This document shows positions 7,542 through 15,819 of a stretch of DNA of 50,899 nt, piece by piece. Source of the stretch: Oscillospiraceae bacterium (lineage in GTDB: Bacteria; Bacillota; Clostridia; Oscillospirales; Ruminococcaceae); assembly GCA_021199355.1 (NCBI GenBank), contig JAJQIF010000025.1, forward strand, positions 1 through 50,899. Direction: 5' to 3'. The notes under the pieces were generated by a model, which worked only from the letters and a program-made list of their open reading frames with translations, ran no database searches and was not told the DNA's origin. Every line of letters begins with the position of its first letter. Position 1 is the first letter of the stretch. The position numbers and the translations under genes were made by a program.

Positions 7542-8501
7542 TCAAATTGTGCGGAACCCCGCCGCATTCCACATCTCACAGCCTCTTTCTTCTATCAGCT
7601 CGAAGCCGCGGGATTTCATCACTTCGAAGACTTCGTCCTTGCGGTTGTCAATGATTCCCGAGAGGATAAGGGTGCCGCCCGGGGCGATGAGTTCCCTGAA
7701 TACGTCCGCCATCGCAATCAGCACGTCGGCAACGATGTTGGCGGTGACGAGGGTATAGCCGCCTTCACGGGATATCCTCTCAACCAGTCCCCTGTCGGTC
7801 GTGACATCGCCGCAGATGGCGATATATTTTTCGTCGGGGATGCCGTTCTTGCGGGCGTTTTCGTGAGAAGTCTTTGCGGCATCGGCGGAAATGTCAACAG
7901 CGACAGCTGTGTTTGCTCCCAGAAGCATCGCCGCAATCGAGATGATGCCGCTTCCGGCTCCCAAGTCACAGACGGTATCGCCGGATTTAACGTACTTCTC
8001 CAAAAGCTCAAGGCAAAGGCGGGTCGTGTGGTGCCGACCGGTGCCGAAGCTGTTCTCGGGGTCGAGGGTCAGGTTCACCCTGCCGGTGTTCTCGGGGATT
8101 TCCTCCCACGACGGCGTGATGACGAGCTTCTCGCCCACCTCCATCGGCTTCCAGAACCGCTTCCAGCTGTTCGCCCAGTCCTCGTCCGCAACGGTCCCGA
8201 ACTTCATCTCGAGGCTCCCGACGTCATCTCTCCACTTAAGAGAATCAACTGCGCCTCTGACAGCTTCAAGAGCCGTCGGGTCGTCCTTGTCGAGATAGAC
8301 GGTGACGAAGGTGTCCTTCCCGCAGAGCTCCCAGACCTCCTCGCCGATATAGTCCCAAGAAGCGTTTTTGTTCCGCTCAAATTCGCGGATATCCTCCGGG
8401 TCGTTAATCATCAGCCCATCAATCTCCGCCGCAATCAGCGCATCCGACAAAGCCTCCACGCCCGTGTGCTCGGTGTATATTTTAACTTCAGTCCATTCCA
8501 A
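7542..8501 (-). CDS. prmA: Ribosomal protein L11 methyltransferase
   Basis: A 319-residue SAM-dependent methyltransferase that trimethylates L11. The N-terminal substrate domain starts EWTEVKIYT and is followed by the linker DPENSFGTGRHHTTRLCLELLE. The Rossmann domain carries SAM motif I DLGAGSGIISIAA, the acidic motif VAVDIS and the VTANIVADVL motif. The start chosen is TTG at 8501: GGGAGG sits 8 bases upstream and family members begin M-x-W-T-E. The longer frame up to 8627 adds unrelated residues from the repeat region. Confidence 0.93.
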   Translation of the reverse strand: MEWTEVKIYTEHTGVEALSDALIAAEIDGLMINDPEDIREFERNKNASWDYIGEEVWELCGKDTFVTVYLDKDDPTALEAVRGAVDSLKWRDDVGSLEMKFGTVADEDWANSWKRFWKPMEVGEKLVITPSWEEIPENTGRVNLTLDPENSFGTGRHHTTRLCLELLEKYVKSGDTVCDLGAGSGIISIAAMLLGANTAVAVDISADAAKTSHENARKNGIPDEKYIAICGDVTTDRGLVERISREGGYTLVTANIVADVLIAMADVFRELIAPGGTLILSGIIDNRKDEVFEVMKSRGFELIEERGCEMWNAAGFRTI

Positions 8502-8582
8502 AACGTTTGCCTCCCAATTTTTGATGAGAAAAGTATAGCATGTTTTTGGGGAGAATGCAAGGGCTACCCCACCTTCACTAAA

Positions 8583-8653
8583 TGTAGGGGCGGATATCAT
8601 CCGCCCGAACAACGTTGCGATTACCATGCGGGCGGATAATATCCGCCCCTACA
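8583..8653. repeat. Intergenic inverted repeat, REP-like, GGGCGGAT family
   Basis: The outer arms TGTAGGGGCGGAT and ATCCGCCCCTACA are perfect inverted copies about 70 bp apart. Inside them are further GGCGGAT/ATCCGCC pairs. A shorter relative lies at 39747-39791. The 8502-8685 gap holds only this repeat and a terminator. Confidence 0.75.
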
Positions 8654-8681
8654 AAAAAGCCTCCCCTGAAACGGGGAGGTT
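8653..8681 (-). terminator. Terminator of the ECF S-component gene
   Basis: Stem CCTCCCC/GGGGAGG (8660-8679); on the minus strand it is followed by CTTTTTT. Confidence 0.85.
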
Positions 8682-8685
8682 AAAC

Positions 8686-9405
8686 TTACAAATTTCCGAG
8701 CTTATACTCAATATACAGCACAAACGCCGCTATTGTTAAGATTACAAACGCCGCTATGCCGACAATCGTCTTCGGGTTTACCTTCTTTCCTTCTCCCTTC
8801 GGCGGGAGCTCGGGGTTCAGGACGATTGAAAGTCCGGTGTGACGAAGCGGAACCCTCAGAGCGAGATAGAGCGGCACCGAAACCGCAACCGCTATCACTG
8901 CGTTTACGGAGGAAGTGATCAAGTTCGTCACAGTTGCGGTTATTGCCGTCTGAACCTCATACCCGAGGATTATCTGCGAGAGGTAGGTCTTTGCGAGGTA
9001 CAAAACTATATAAGTAATCTGTCCGACAATGCCACTGATAAGGACACCGGTGGTCTTGCCGAGGGTTGTGCCCTTGTGACGTGTACGGAAGTAGGACGCA
9101 AGCTCTCCGCAAATATAGCCCATCGCGAATTTCGACAGGAACGTGAACGGCGCCGAGAAGATATAGACGGGGTCAAGAAGATCATAGAGCCCGGCACCGA
9201 TTCCCGATGCAAGTCCTCCGCCGAAGCCGCCGAGGAGAAGTCCCGACAACAGGCACATCGAGTTGCCGAAGTGGATTCGGGTGATGAGCACGCCGTTCGG
9301 AATCTTTATCTGCAAGTAGTTTCCGACAAAGCAAAGCGCCGCCATCATGCCGACCGACACCATAAAGTACAGTTTGTCATTTCTGGATTTAGAAGTGGTA
9401 TTCAT
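8686..9405 (-). CDS. ECF transporter S-component (vitamin-binding subunit)
   Basis: A 239-residue, six-helix membrane protein of the ECF S-component superfamily. It binds one micronutrient and docks on the EcfT/EcfA1/EcfA2 energising module, whose genes lie at 24624-27163. Seen: an N-terminal MMAALCFVGNYLQIKIPNG helix and loop, the small-residue-rich segment GLLLGGFGGGLASGIGAGLYDLL, and several further helices up to LPLYLALRV; the last helix after a polar KGEGKKVNPK stretch is unusual. Which vitamin it carries cannot be read from the sequence. GGGAGG lies 9 bases before ATG 9405. The gene stands alone with its own promoter. Confidence 0.85.
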   Translation of the reverse strand: MNTTSKSRNDKLYFMVSVGMMAALCFVGNYLQIKIPNGVLITRIHFGNSMCLLSGLLLGGFGGGLASGIGAGLYDLLDPVYIFSAPFTFLSKFAMGYICGELASYFRTRHKGTTLGKTTGVLISGIVGQITYIVLYLAKTYLSQIILGYEVQTAITATVTNLITSSVNAVIAVAVSVPLYLALRVPLRHTGLSIVLNPELPPKGEGKKVNPKTIVGIAAFVILTIAAFVLYIEYKLGNL

Positions 9406-9436
9406 AAGAGTTGCCTCCCTTTCGTTTATGTCAACA

Positions 9437-9465
9437 ATTCTATGCTAATTGAGTCCAAATTGCAA
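9437..9465 (-). promoter_or_regulatory. Promoter of the ECF S-component gene
   Basis: Minus-strand TTGCAA (9465-9460), 17-bp spacer, TAGAAT (9442-9437). The leader is only about 25 nt, leaving no room for a riboswitch. Confidence 0.6.
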
Positions 9466-9663
9466 ATCGGTCGGAAAATATATTTAGCCTCGTAAATTGT
9501 GCAGATTGCATAGTTTTGAAGAAAGCAAAAGCCTCGAAACAGCGAATTATCCACAACTGATTTTCAAAATTTCGGGGTTAAATTTTGATGTTAAGAAATT
9601 TTGCACAATATCCCGGGCATTTTCAGCCCTCGGAAGTGGGCAATTTGTAAGAAATTTTCGGAG

Positions 9664-9692
9664 TTGACAAGAGCGTCATTCCGGGATATAAT
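9664..9692 (+). promoter_or_regulatory. Sigma-A promoter of the MFS gene
   Basis: TTGACA at 9664, 17-bp spacer, TATAAT at 9687-9692. It drives a leader of about 120 nt. Confidence 0.85.
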
Positions 9693-9734
9693 GAAGACAA
9701 TATTTAAAAGCGAGGCACAATAATGCGTTGATCT

Positions 9735-9796
9735 GAATTTAAACACCATAATTTCGAAAAGCATGGGTTTCATGCTTGTTCGTCGTGTTTAAATTC
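9735..9796 (+). promoter_or_regulatory. Long inverted-repeat leader of the MFS gene
   Basis: A 12-bp perfect stem GAATTTAAACAC/GTGTTTAAATTC closes a 38-nt interior that itself contains AAGCATG/CATGCTT. It is followed by CTTATTTTTAAGGAG, so a weak U-tract overlaps the start of the gene's Shine-Dalgarno region. It looks like a cis-regulatory RNA element; it does not match a riboswitch class I know. A DNA operator is less likely given its length. Confidence 0.5.
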
Positions 9797-9820
9797 TTAT
9801 TTTTAAGGAGCGTATTAATT

Positions 9821-10975
9821 GTGTCTTTTTATTTTAACAGATTCAACTGCCTGCAGCTTTTCAACGGGCTTATCTTCTATGCGCCGGTGGCGTTGCTCGT
9901 GAGAACTCAGGCGGGAATGACCGTCTCGCAGTTTCTTTTGTTGCAAGCAGTCTTATCAATCGTAATCTTTGCGGGAGAGGTTCCCGCCGGAATGGTGACC
10001 GACAGAATCGGCTATAAAAACTCGATAGTCCTGTCGCAACTGCTTCTTCTCTCGGCGAGAGCCTGCCTGATGGCGGCATTTCTCATGAAGAGCCTTCCCC
10101 TGTTCGTCCTTGAAGCCGCGCTCGAAGGGCTTTCAAACGTCTTCTACTCGGGGACCTACGACGCTTATCTCTATGGCGTTTACGGCGAGGAGGAGTACTT
10201 GCGGAGAAGCACCCTTGCCAACAACTTCGGGACGACCGGATTTATTCTGAGCACTCTTCTCTACTACGTTTTCTATGCCCTGTTCGGCATTACCGGACTT
10301 CTCGTTTCCTCAACGATTTCAAGCCTTGCGGCGACTGTCTGCTCGTTCGGACTCGAGAAAGAGAAATCCATTGCCGAAAAACAGGAGAAGGGCTCGGCAG
10401 ATGTTTTCAAAACTCTTCTTAAGAGCCGTGAGCTCTGGGTTATGATGCTCGTGTCGGCGTGCCTCACGATGGCGATGTTGTTTATAAACTTCTTCTACGT
10501 CGACAAGCTGATGGCTGTCGGGCTGGATGAAAAGCTGATGACACCGATAATTTTGGGCTATTCCGTGGTCGAACTGCTGAACGCAAGAATTGCCAAGCGT
10601 ATCAACTCGAAGAATCAGAAGATTTTCTTCGCCGTTTCGGGTCTTATTCTGAGTGTCGGCTTGATTCTGTTCGGCGTATTGAGTGGCGCCATGCCGGTTG
10701 TTATCTTAATGCTTATTCTGCCACTTTTAGTTGATATCCCATCGGTGATACTCTCGAAATACGAGAATGACCTCATCGACAGCATTGTTGCCGAAGAAAA
10801 TCGGGCGACGGTTCTGTCGGTATTCAGCATGGGCGGAAGCCTCCCCGAAATAGCGATGCTTCTTGTCTCGTCAGCTCTGTCGGGAGCGGGAACGGCGGTG
10901 TGCTTCATAGCCTTGGGTGTCGCAATAATTCTTCTTTTACCTACATTTTGCCTTGACAAAATGCACAAAAAATGA
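9821..10975 (+). CDS. MFS transporter
   Basis: A 384-residue major facilitator with about 12 membrane helices. The loop between helices 2 and 3 carries GMVTDRIGYKNSI, a form of the MFS motif A (G-x-x-x-D-R-x-G-x-x). A charged central loop (LEKEKSIAEKQEKGSADV) separates the two six-helix halves. Substrate unknown; the fold is closest to drug or small-molecule exporters. GTG at 9821 is the chosen start because AAGGAG lies about 10 bases upstream; the longer frame from 9776 runs through the leader hairpin. Its last codons overlap the -35 box and spacer of the next promoter. Confidence 0.85.
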   Translation: MSFYFNRFNCLQLFNGLIFYAPVALLVRTQAGMTVSQFLLLQAVLSIVIFAGEVPAGMVTDRIGYKNSIVLSQLLLLSARACLMAAFLMKSLPLFVLEAALEGLSNVFYSGTYDAYLYGVYGEEEYLRRSTLANNFGTTGFILSTLLYYVFYALFGITGLLVSSTISSLAATVCSFGLEKEKSIAEKQEKGSADVFKTLLKSRELWVMMLVSACLTMAMLFINFFYVDKLMAVGLDEKLMTPIILGYSVVELLNARIAKRINSKNQKIFFAVSGLILSVGLILFGVLSGAMPVVILMLILPLLVDIPSVILSKYENDLIDSIVAEENRATVLSVFSMGGSLPEIAMLLVSSALSGAGTAVCFIALGVAIILLLPTFCLDKMHKK

Positions 10976-10981
10976 TATAAT
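10953..10981 (+). promoter_or_regulatory. Sigma-A promoter of the redox operon
   Basis: TTGACA at 10953-10958, 17-bp spacer, TATAAT at 10976-10981, located on the 3' end of the MFS gene. It starts the four-gene unit 11032-14316. Confidence 0.85.
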
Positions 10982-11031
10982 GCAGATTTAGATATGTCAA
11001 AAATAAATATTCTTTGGAGGAAACATCAATC

Positions 11032-11958
11032 ATGAGCAGTTATAAGGATTTAAGAATCGTAGACAACTTTTACCAGACCTCGGCGTTCTTCCCTATGCCG
11101 ACGATGATGATTGGCACCATCGCTGACGACGGAAGCACCACCTTTGGTCCCTATTCCCTTTGCCAGCCCTATTATGTCGCAGGCAAGGACTACTATGCGA
11201 TGCTTCTGAATTGCCGCAATTCTTCGAATACGGCGCAGAACATCCTGAAGAGAAAAAGATGCACTCTCAACTTCATCTATGACGACAAAAAGCTCTTCAA
11301 GGAAGCTGTCAGAATGGGTTGGCCCGGAGACACTCCCGAGGAGAAGATGAAGGACTGCAAGTTCACCCTCGAGGACGGACTTCTTAAGGAAGCCGACCCG
11401 AACGGCACTTATCCGCAGGTCATCAAGGAGTGCTTCCAGGTATTCGAGTGCGTCTGGGTGGACACCCTCGACAACGCGCAGGACGACCAGCCCGGCGAGC
11501 TCCACGGCTATCCCGGACCCTACCACGATTTCAACGGTATCACCTCCGAGTTCGGTGCACACTTCATCCTCAAGATCGAGAAGATTCTCATGAAGGAGAA
11601 GCACTATAACGCCATCATCAACGGCGTCAAGGCTTCCGGATTCCCGAAGGTTCCGGTTGACTACGGCTATCGCGATTCGAAGAACTTCTGGTATACCCAC
11701 TTCTCCCGCCCGATTCCCGAGCTCTTGCCGGTAAGAGAAGGCAATCTCGATTCGGTCAAGTACGCCGCAAAGAGAATCGACCCGGATGTACAGTTCACCG
11801 ACGAAGCCTGCATGAAGCTCATCAACGTCCCGAGAATCTTCCTCCCGACGGCTCTCAAGGGCTGTGTTGACTGGGCGAAGCAGAACGGCGTCACCCTCAT
11901 CACCGAGGAACACATGAACATCATCAACGACAAGCGCTCGAAAGAGAAGAACAAGTAA
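11032..11958 (+). CDS. FMN-binding split-barrel (flavin reductase-like) protein with C-terminal PCP_red domain
   Basis: A 308-residue protein. Residues about 15-195 look like the flavin reductase/FMN-binding split barrel: MMIGTIADDGSTTFGPYSL, then LNCRNSSNTAQNILKRKRCTLN, then ITSEFGAHFILKIEKI. Residues about 250-300 (FTDEACMKLINVPRIF... through VTLITEEHM) resemble the PCP_red domain, first described in protochlorophyllide reductase subunits. The fusion suggests an electron-transfer or reductive role. The redox partner and substrate are unknown. ATG 11032 lies 11 bases after GGAGG. It is first in an operon with an SDR, a DUF1295 enzyme and a membrane protein. The domain calls come from pattern memory and need a profile search. 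Confidence 0.75.
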   Translation: MSSYKDLRIVDNFYQTSAFFPMPTMMIGTIADDGSTTFGPYSLCQPYYVAGKDYYAMLLNCRNSSNTAQNILKRKRCTLNFIYDDKKLFKEAVRMGWPGDTPEEKMKDCKFTLEDGLLKEADPNGTYPQVIKECFQVFECVWVDTLDNAQDDQPGELHGYPGPYHDFNGITSEFGAHFILKIEKILMKEKHYNAIINGVKASGFPKVPVDYGYRDSKNFWYTHFSRPIPELLPVREGNLDSVKYAAKRIDPDVQFTDEACMKLINVPRIFLPTALKGCVDWAKQNGVTLITEEHMNIINDKRSKEKNK

Positions 11959-11976
11959 TTGAAGGGAGAACGTGAA

Positions 11977-12834
11977 ATGAAAGTAGTATTGGCAGGAGCT
12001 TATGGCAAGCTCGGAAGCGAAATCCTCAGGTCGCTCGTTTCGAGAAACATCGAAACCGTTGCGGCTGATATGGTTGAAAGAGACATCGAGGGGCTTGACA
12101 AGTCGAAATATTCGTTCAAGAAGCTTGATGTCACAAATAAAGAGGCTCTCAAGGGTCTCTGCGACGGCGCAGACACGGTCATCACGACCGTTGGTCTCAC
12201 CGCCACAAGCGCAACCCTCACAAACTATGATATCGACTACAACGGCAACCTCAATCTCTTGGAAGAGGCAAAGCGTGCCGGTGTCACAAAGTTCGTCTAT
12301 ATCTCGGTTATCAAGGCTGACAAGGCGCCCGACGTCCCGATGCTCCACGCAAAGTATCTCTTCGAGGAGAAGCTGAAGGAGAGCGGAATCTCCTATGTCA
12401 TCCACCGCCCGACCGGATATTTCTATGATATAGTCAAGGTCTTCAAGCCGATGATCGAAGAGGGCAAGGTTACCCTTCTCGGGAAAGAAGCTGTTCATGC
12501 CAACGTCGTCCACACTCCCGACTTTGCCGAGTTCATCGTCGACCACATCGGCGACAATAACGTCACCTACGATGTCGGCGGCAAAGAGACATGGTCTTAT
12601 GAAGAGATTGCCCGCATGTGCTTCGCAGCAGCAGGCAAGGAGCCGGTCATCAAGCGTGCTCCGGCATGGCTCTTCGATGTCCTGGGAAATCTCCCGAAGA
12701 ACAAGAAAAACGGCAAGAAGGCAATTCTTAAGTTCTCGAAGTGGACTCTGACGGAAGAGATGGTCGGCGACACACATGTCGGCGAATCGAGCTTCAAGCA
12801 GTACATCGAAGACAGCTTCAAGAAGGAGGGCTAA
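11977..12834 (+). CDS. NmrA-like atypical short-chain dehydrogenase/reductase
   Basis: A 285-residue NAD(P)-binding protein of the atypical SDR group. The nucleotide loop is GAYGKLGSE at the N-terminus. DVTNKE and TVITTVG follow, then FVYISVIKADKAP, and YVIHRPTGYFYD in the substrate half. This pattern is that of NmrA/SDR_a5 proteins, a group that includes vinyl reductases of tetrapyrroles and many of unknown substrate. The classical YxxxK is not clear (HAKYLFEEKL is in the right region). It follows the flavin-barrel gene by 18 bp with a GGGAG site, so the two are co-expressed. Confidence 0.85.
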   Translation: MKVVLAGAYGKLGSEILRSLVSRNIETVAADMVERDIEGLDKSKYSFKKLDVTNKEALKGLCDGADTVITTVGLTATSATLTNYDIDYNGNLNLLEEAKRAGVTKFVYISVIKADKAPDVPMLHAKYLFEEKLKESGISYVIHRPTGYFYDIVKVFKPMIEEGKVTLLGKEAVHANVVHTPDFAEFIVDHIGDNNVTYDVGGKETWSYEEIARMCFAAAGKEPVIKRAPAWLFDVLGNLPKNKKNGKKAILKFSKWTLTEEMVGDTHVGESSFKQYIEDSFKKEG

Positions 12835-12837
12835 GCT

Positions 12838-13644
12838 ATGAGTATATGGGGATATTTTGGGATATTCTTTGTCGTCAGCCTTCTGTGCTGTGCAATCGGA
12901 TTCAAGAAGTATGTCTACTTCCTCTCGGTCGGCTACGGCTTCTCCGTAATCGGCTTGGGAATCGCCTATCTCGTCTCTGCATTCGCAGGCGGCTTCGCAT
13001 GGAATATCGTAACGATTTTGCAGTGCGTTCTTTTCGTAATCTACGGTGCAAGACTTTCCGGCTTCCTGCTCGCAAGAGAGCTCAAGAACGGCAATTATCG
13101 TAAAGTGCTGAAAGAAGCGACCAAAGAGGACGAAAAGCCGATGCCGGTTTTCGTCAAGATTGCAATCTGGATTTGCGTCGGACTTCTCTACTTCGCCCAG
13201 ACCTCGCCGGTATTCTACAGAATCTATAACGGCAAGGGCGAGGACGTCGTCCTTCCCCTCGTCGGCGTAATCATCAGCGCCTGCGGGCTCATCCTCGAGT
13301 CGATTTCCGACAAGCAGAAGAGCGCCCAGAAGGCGGAAAACCCGAACATGGTCGCGACCAAGGGGCTCTTCAAGATGGTTCGTTGCCCGAACTATCTCGG
13401 CGAAATCATCTTCTGGACGGGTGTCCTCATCGGCTCGGTCAACGCCCTTCATGGCGTTGGACAGTGGATTGTTGCGGTCCTCGGTTGGATTCTTATCGTG
13501 ATGGTAATGTTCAACGGCGCACAGCGTCTCGACCGCCGTCAGGAAAAGAGGTACGGCTCTATGAAGGAATACAGAGACTATGCCGACCACACGCCGATCA
13601 TTCTGCCGCTGATTCCTCTTTATCATGTAGGCAAATATAAATAA
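12838..13644 (+). CDS. DUF1295 / steroid 5-alpha-reductase-like membrane protein
   Basis: A 268-residue integral membrane protein with about six helices. The C-terminal half has GLFKMVRCPNYLGEIIFWTG, the hallmark of DUF1295, a family related to 3-oxo-5-alpha-steroid 4-dehydrogenases and isoprenylcysteine methyltransferases, which reduce or methylate membrane-embedded substrates with NADPH or SAM. The end segment (RQEKRYGSMKEYRDYADHTP) also fits. It begins 3 bp after the SDR stop. A lipid, sterol or isoprenoid substrate is an inference from the family. Confidence 0.85.
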   Translation: MSIWGYFGIFFVVSLLCCAIGFKKYVYFLSVGYGFSVIGLGIAYLVSAFAGGFAWNIVTILQCVLFVIYGARLSGFLLARELKNGNYRKVLKEATKEDEKPMPVFVKIAIWICVGLLYFAQTSPVFYRIYNGKGEDVVLPLVGVIISACGLILESISDKQKSAQKAENPNMVATKGLFKMVRCPNYLGEIIFWTGVLIGSVNALHGVGQWIVAVLGWILIVMVMFNGAQRLDRRQEKRYGSMKEYRDYADHTPIILPLIPLYHVGKYK

Positions 13645-13662
13645 TAGAAGGGAAAGAAAAAT

Positions 13663-14316
13663 ATGACCATTCCAATGGCGCTCGTTGATTACATTCCGGT
13701 TCTGATGTTTTTAATCGCCGCTGTAATCCTTCAAAGAGACCTTTACAAAAGCATGAGCAAGGGTGCGTTTGCGCTCTTCTCTGCGGGAACCATCACCGTC
13801 TTCGTCGCAGGATTCTATAAGGCAACGTGGAAGCTCCTCTATGCCGCGGGGGTCTGCGACTTCACACCCTTAAACAAATCCTTCTTCCCGATGCAGACGA
13901 CAGGCTTCGTCCTCGCCGCACTCGGAATGCTCGCACTCCTCTGCCACAAGCAGGGCGCTGAAAATGGGGACAAGCTCAACTCGGTTGCGATTATCCCGGC
14001 TCTCGGAATCCTCCTGACCGCCTCAGCTCCGGCTGAGTACTCCGGCACGATGATTTTCGTCATGCTGATGGTTCTGGGCGTTCTCGTCCTCGACGTCGGA
14101 CTTATCATCATCTCGGCAAGACATAAGCAAACCCTCGCCGCAGTAATCTACGGAATCTCGTTCGTTTTCGTAATGGGCATGGGATATCTCTCGTCAAAGG
14201 ACTTCGAGCAGGCTTCGATGAACTGGATTGCGGAGTTCACCAACGTCCTTGGGCAGGGAACATTCCTTTTGGCAACGTGGATGCTTCATAAAAAGGCGTT
14301 TGCGGAAAATAAGTAA
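13663..14316 (+). CDS. Membrane protein of unknown function
   Basis: A 217-residue protein with about six hydrophobic helices and short loops. I do not recognise the family. The N-terminal helix (VDYIPVLMFLIAAVIL) is followed by a short basic/polar turn, and the last helix by KKAFAENK, which suggests the C-terminus is cytoplasmic. It is the last gene of the redox operon, 18 bp after the DUF1295 gene with a GAAGGGAAAG ribosome site. It might be a membrane anchor or quinone/heme-binding partner for the soluble flavoprotein; nothing in the sequence proves this. Confidence 0.7.
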   Translation: MTIPMALVDYIPVLMFLIAAVILQRDLYKSMSKGAFALFSAGTITVFVAGFYKATWKLLYAAGVCDFTPLNKSFFPMQTTGFVLAALGMLALLCHKQGAENGDKLNSVAIIPALGILLTASAPAEYSGTMIFVMLMVLGVLVLDVGLIIISARHKQTLAAVIYGISFVFVMGMGYLSSKDFEQASMNWIAEFTNVLGQGTFLLATWMLHKKAFAENK

Positions 14317-14333
14317 AGATTTTTAGGCATAAG

Positions 14334-14368
14334 AAACCCCACCGTGGAGATGCGGTGGGGTTTAGTTT
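14334..14368. terminator. Bidirectional terminator
   Basis: 11-bp perfect stem AAACCCCACCG/CGGTGGGGTTT followed by TAGTTTTA. It ends the redox operon and, from the other side, the AAA ATPase gene. Confidence 0.9.
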
Positions 14369-15666
14369 TATATAGACGCTATTTGATCTATTGCGTACAA
14401 TGGCAGATTTATGAAGCCATCCTGCTGTTTGTAATCAGACATCGACGTGCGGACAGATATCTCAGGTTGAAACTTTTCCCGATAAGTTTTAAGGCTCTTT
14501 GCCTTAAGATTTACCTCCGCCTTAACCTCAACCGGAATAATTTTCTCACCGGTATCTACAACAAAGTCAATCTCACATGAGCCTCTGTCGTTGGTGTAGT
14601 AGTAAACACCCATATCGTCGACAGTCTTAAGCTGTTGGCAGACATACTGCTCGGTTAATGCACCTTTGAACTCCACAAACATGTCATTACCGTCAAGGAG
14701 CACCGACTGATGAAGCCCTGCCATACATCCAAGCAAGCCGACATCCACCAGATAGAGCTTGAACGCCTTCAAATCCTCGTAAGCTTTGAGAGGGATTCCA
14801 GCGGAATTCACACGACTGACCTTGTGTACAAGTCCGCAGTCACTGAGCCACATGATAGCGGTTTCATAATCCTTAGCCCTCGCTCCTTCACGGACAAGAC
14901 CGTAAACAAACTTCTTGTTTTCTTTGGCAAGCTGTGACGGAATACTGTTCCAGACCATACGGATTTTCGGGACGATGTCGACAGGTGCATGCTTCGAAAA
15001 ATCCTGCTCATAAGCGGTGAGAATTTTCTTCTGAATTTCTCTGACTTCGCTGAAATCACGTTTATCAGCGAAGCTTTGAACCGCCTCGGGCATTCCTCCG
15101 ACAAAGTAATATTGCTTCAGAGCGTCGATATATGTCTGCTTGAATGAAGTCGCCATTTCGAAGTCATGCTTTTCCAGAAGCTCCGAGAATCGCTCGTTTC
15201 CGGTCGCCATCAGAAATTCTCTGAATGACAGCGGATAAAGCTTCAGAAAATCAACCTTGCCGACAGGGAATGAAGTTCCCTCATGAAGCGCAATTCCAAG
15301 CAAAGAACCCGCACATATAATGTGATATTCGGGAGCATCCTCACAAAAATATTTCAAAGATGACAGCGCCCTCGGAACCTCCTGAACCTCATCAAATATG
15401 AGAAGAGTATTCTCGGGACTTATCTTCTGACCGCAGTACAGCTCAATTCCGATGATGAGCCGCTCTGTATTAAGGTCACTTGCAAACAGTTCTGCCATTC
15501 GTGAGTTCGAGTCAAAATTAATATAGACAGTTTCATCATAGGCAACCCGCCCGAACTCTTTCATCAGCCATGTCTTTCCAACCTGTCTTGCTCCCTCAAC
15601 AATCAAGGGTTTGCGTGACTTGCTATCCTTCCATTTCATAAGCTTTTCTATTGCTGACCTATACAT
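14368..15666 (-). CDS. AAA ATPase with DUF4143 domain
   Basis: A 432-residue ATP-binding protein. The N-terminal AAA_14 domain has Walker A GARQVGKTWL (about 25-34) and Walker B LLIFDEVQE (about 103-111), with an Arg-rich YPLSFREFL sensor region. The C-terminal DUF4143 part carries EQYVCQQL, ...EIDFVVD... and VEVKAE, the last resembling the PD-(D/E)xK nuclease core (D...E-x-K). Proteins of this type are common in gut Firmicutes and Bacteroidetes and their function is not settled. It has its own promoter and is a lone gene between two operons. Confidence 0.88.
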   Translation of the reverse strand: MYRSAIEKLMKWKDSKSRKPLIVEGARQVGKTWLMKEFGRVAYDETVYINFDSNSRMAELFASDLNTERLIIGIELYCGQKISPENTLLIFDEVQEVPRALSSLKYFCEDAPEYHIICAGSLLGIALHEGTSFPVGKVDFLKLYPLSFREFLMATGNERFSELLEKHDFEMATSFKQTYIDALKQYYFVGGMPEAVQSFADKRDFSEVREIQKKILTAYEQDFSKHAPVDIVPKIRMVWNSIPSQLAKENKKFVYGLVREGARAKDYETAIMWLSDCGLVHKVSRVNSAGIPLKAYEDLKAFKLYLVDVGLLGCMAGLHQSVLLDGNDMFVEFKGALTEQYVCQQLKTVDDMGVYYYTNDRGSCEIDFVVDTGEKIIPVEVKAEVNLKAKSLKTYREKFQPEISVRTSMSDYKQQDGFINLPLYAIDQIASI

Positions 15667-15696
15667 AATCTCACCTCACAGATATAGTATATGTAC

Positions 15697-15725
15697 ATTA
15701 TAACACGTCATTACAAAAATTGCAA
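15697..15725 (-). promoter_or_regulatory. Promoter of the AAA/DUF4143 gene
   Basis: Minus-strand TTGCAA (15725-15720), 17-bp spacer, TATAAT (15702-15697). Confidence 0.75.
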
Positions 15726-15729
15726 CGAA

Positions 15730-15789
15730 AAATGTAGCCGACACAACACTTTTTGCAGTGAAAAACTGTGCATGGCTACATTTTTTACA
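15730..15789 (-). terminator. Terminator of the yebC unit
   Basis: The arms AAAATGTAGCC and GGCTACATTTT enclose a long loop. On the minus strand, GGCTACATTTTTCG follows the loop, giving a U-rich end. It lies just after the yebC stop. Confidence 0.55.
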
Positions 15790-15819
15790 ACGAATAAGTA
15801 TTATAAGCAAGCTACCGCT

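Noticed and set aside
9437-9465. Vitamin riboswitch upstream of the ECF S-component
   Set aside because: The likely transcript start leaves only about 25 nt of leader, too short for TPP, FMN or cobalamin switches.
11050-13626. 858-codon open frame on the minus strand opposite the redox operon
   Set aside because: It is antisense to three well-formed genes and composed of frame-shadow sequence rich in Asp, Glu, Val and Arg. Long antisense frames are common here because of codon bias.
12838-13644. Assigning the DUF1295 gene as a true steroid 5-alpha-reductase
   Set aside because: The family resemblance is real but covers enzymes with many lipid substrates; nothing in the sequence fixes a steroid.
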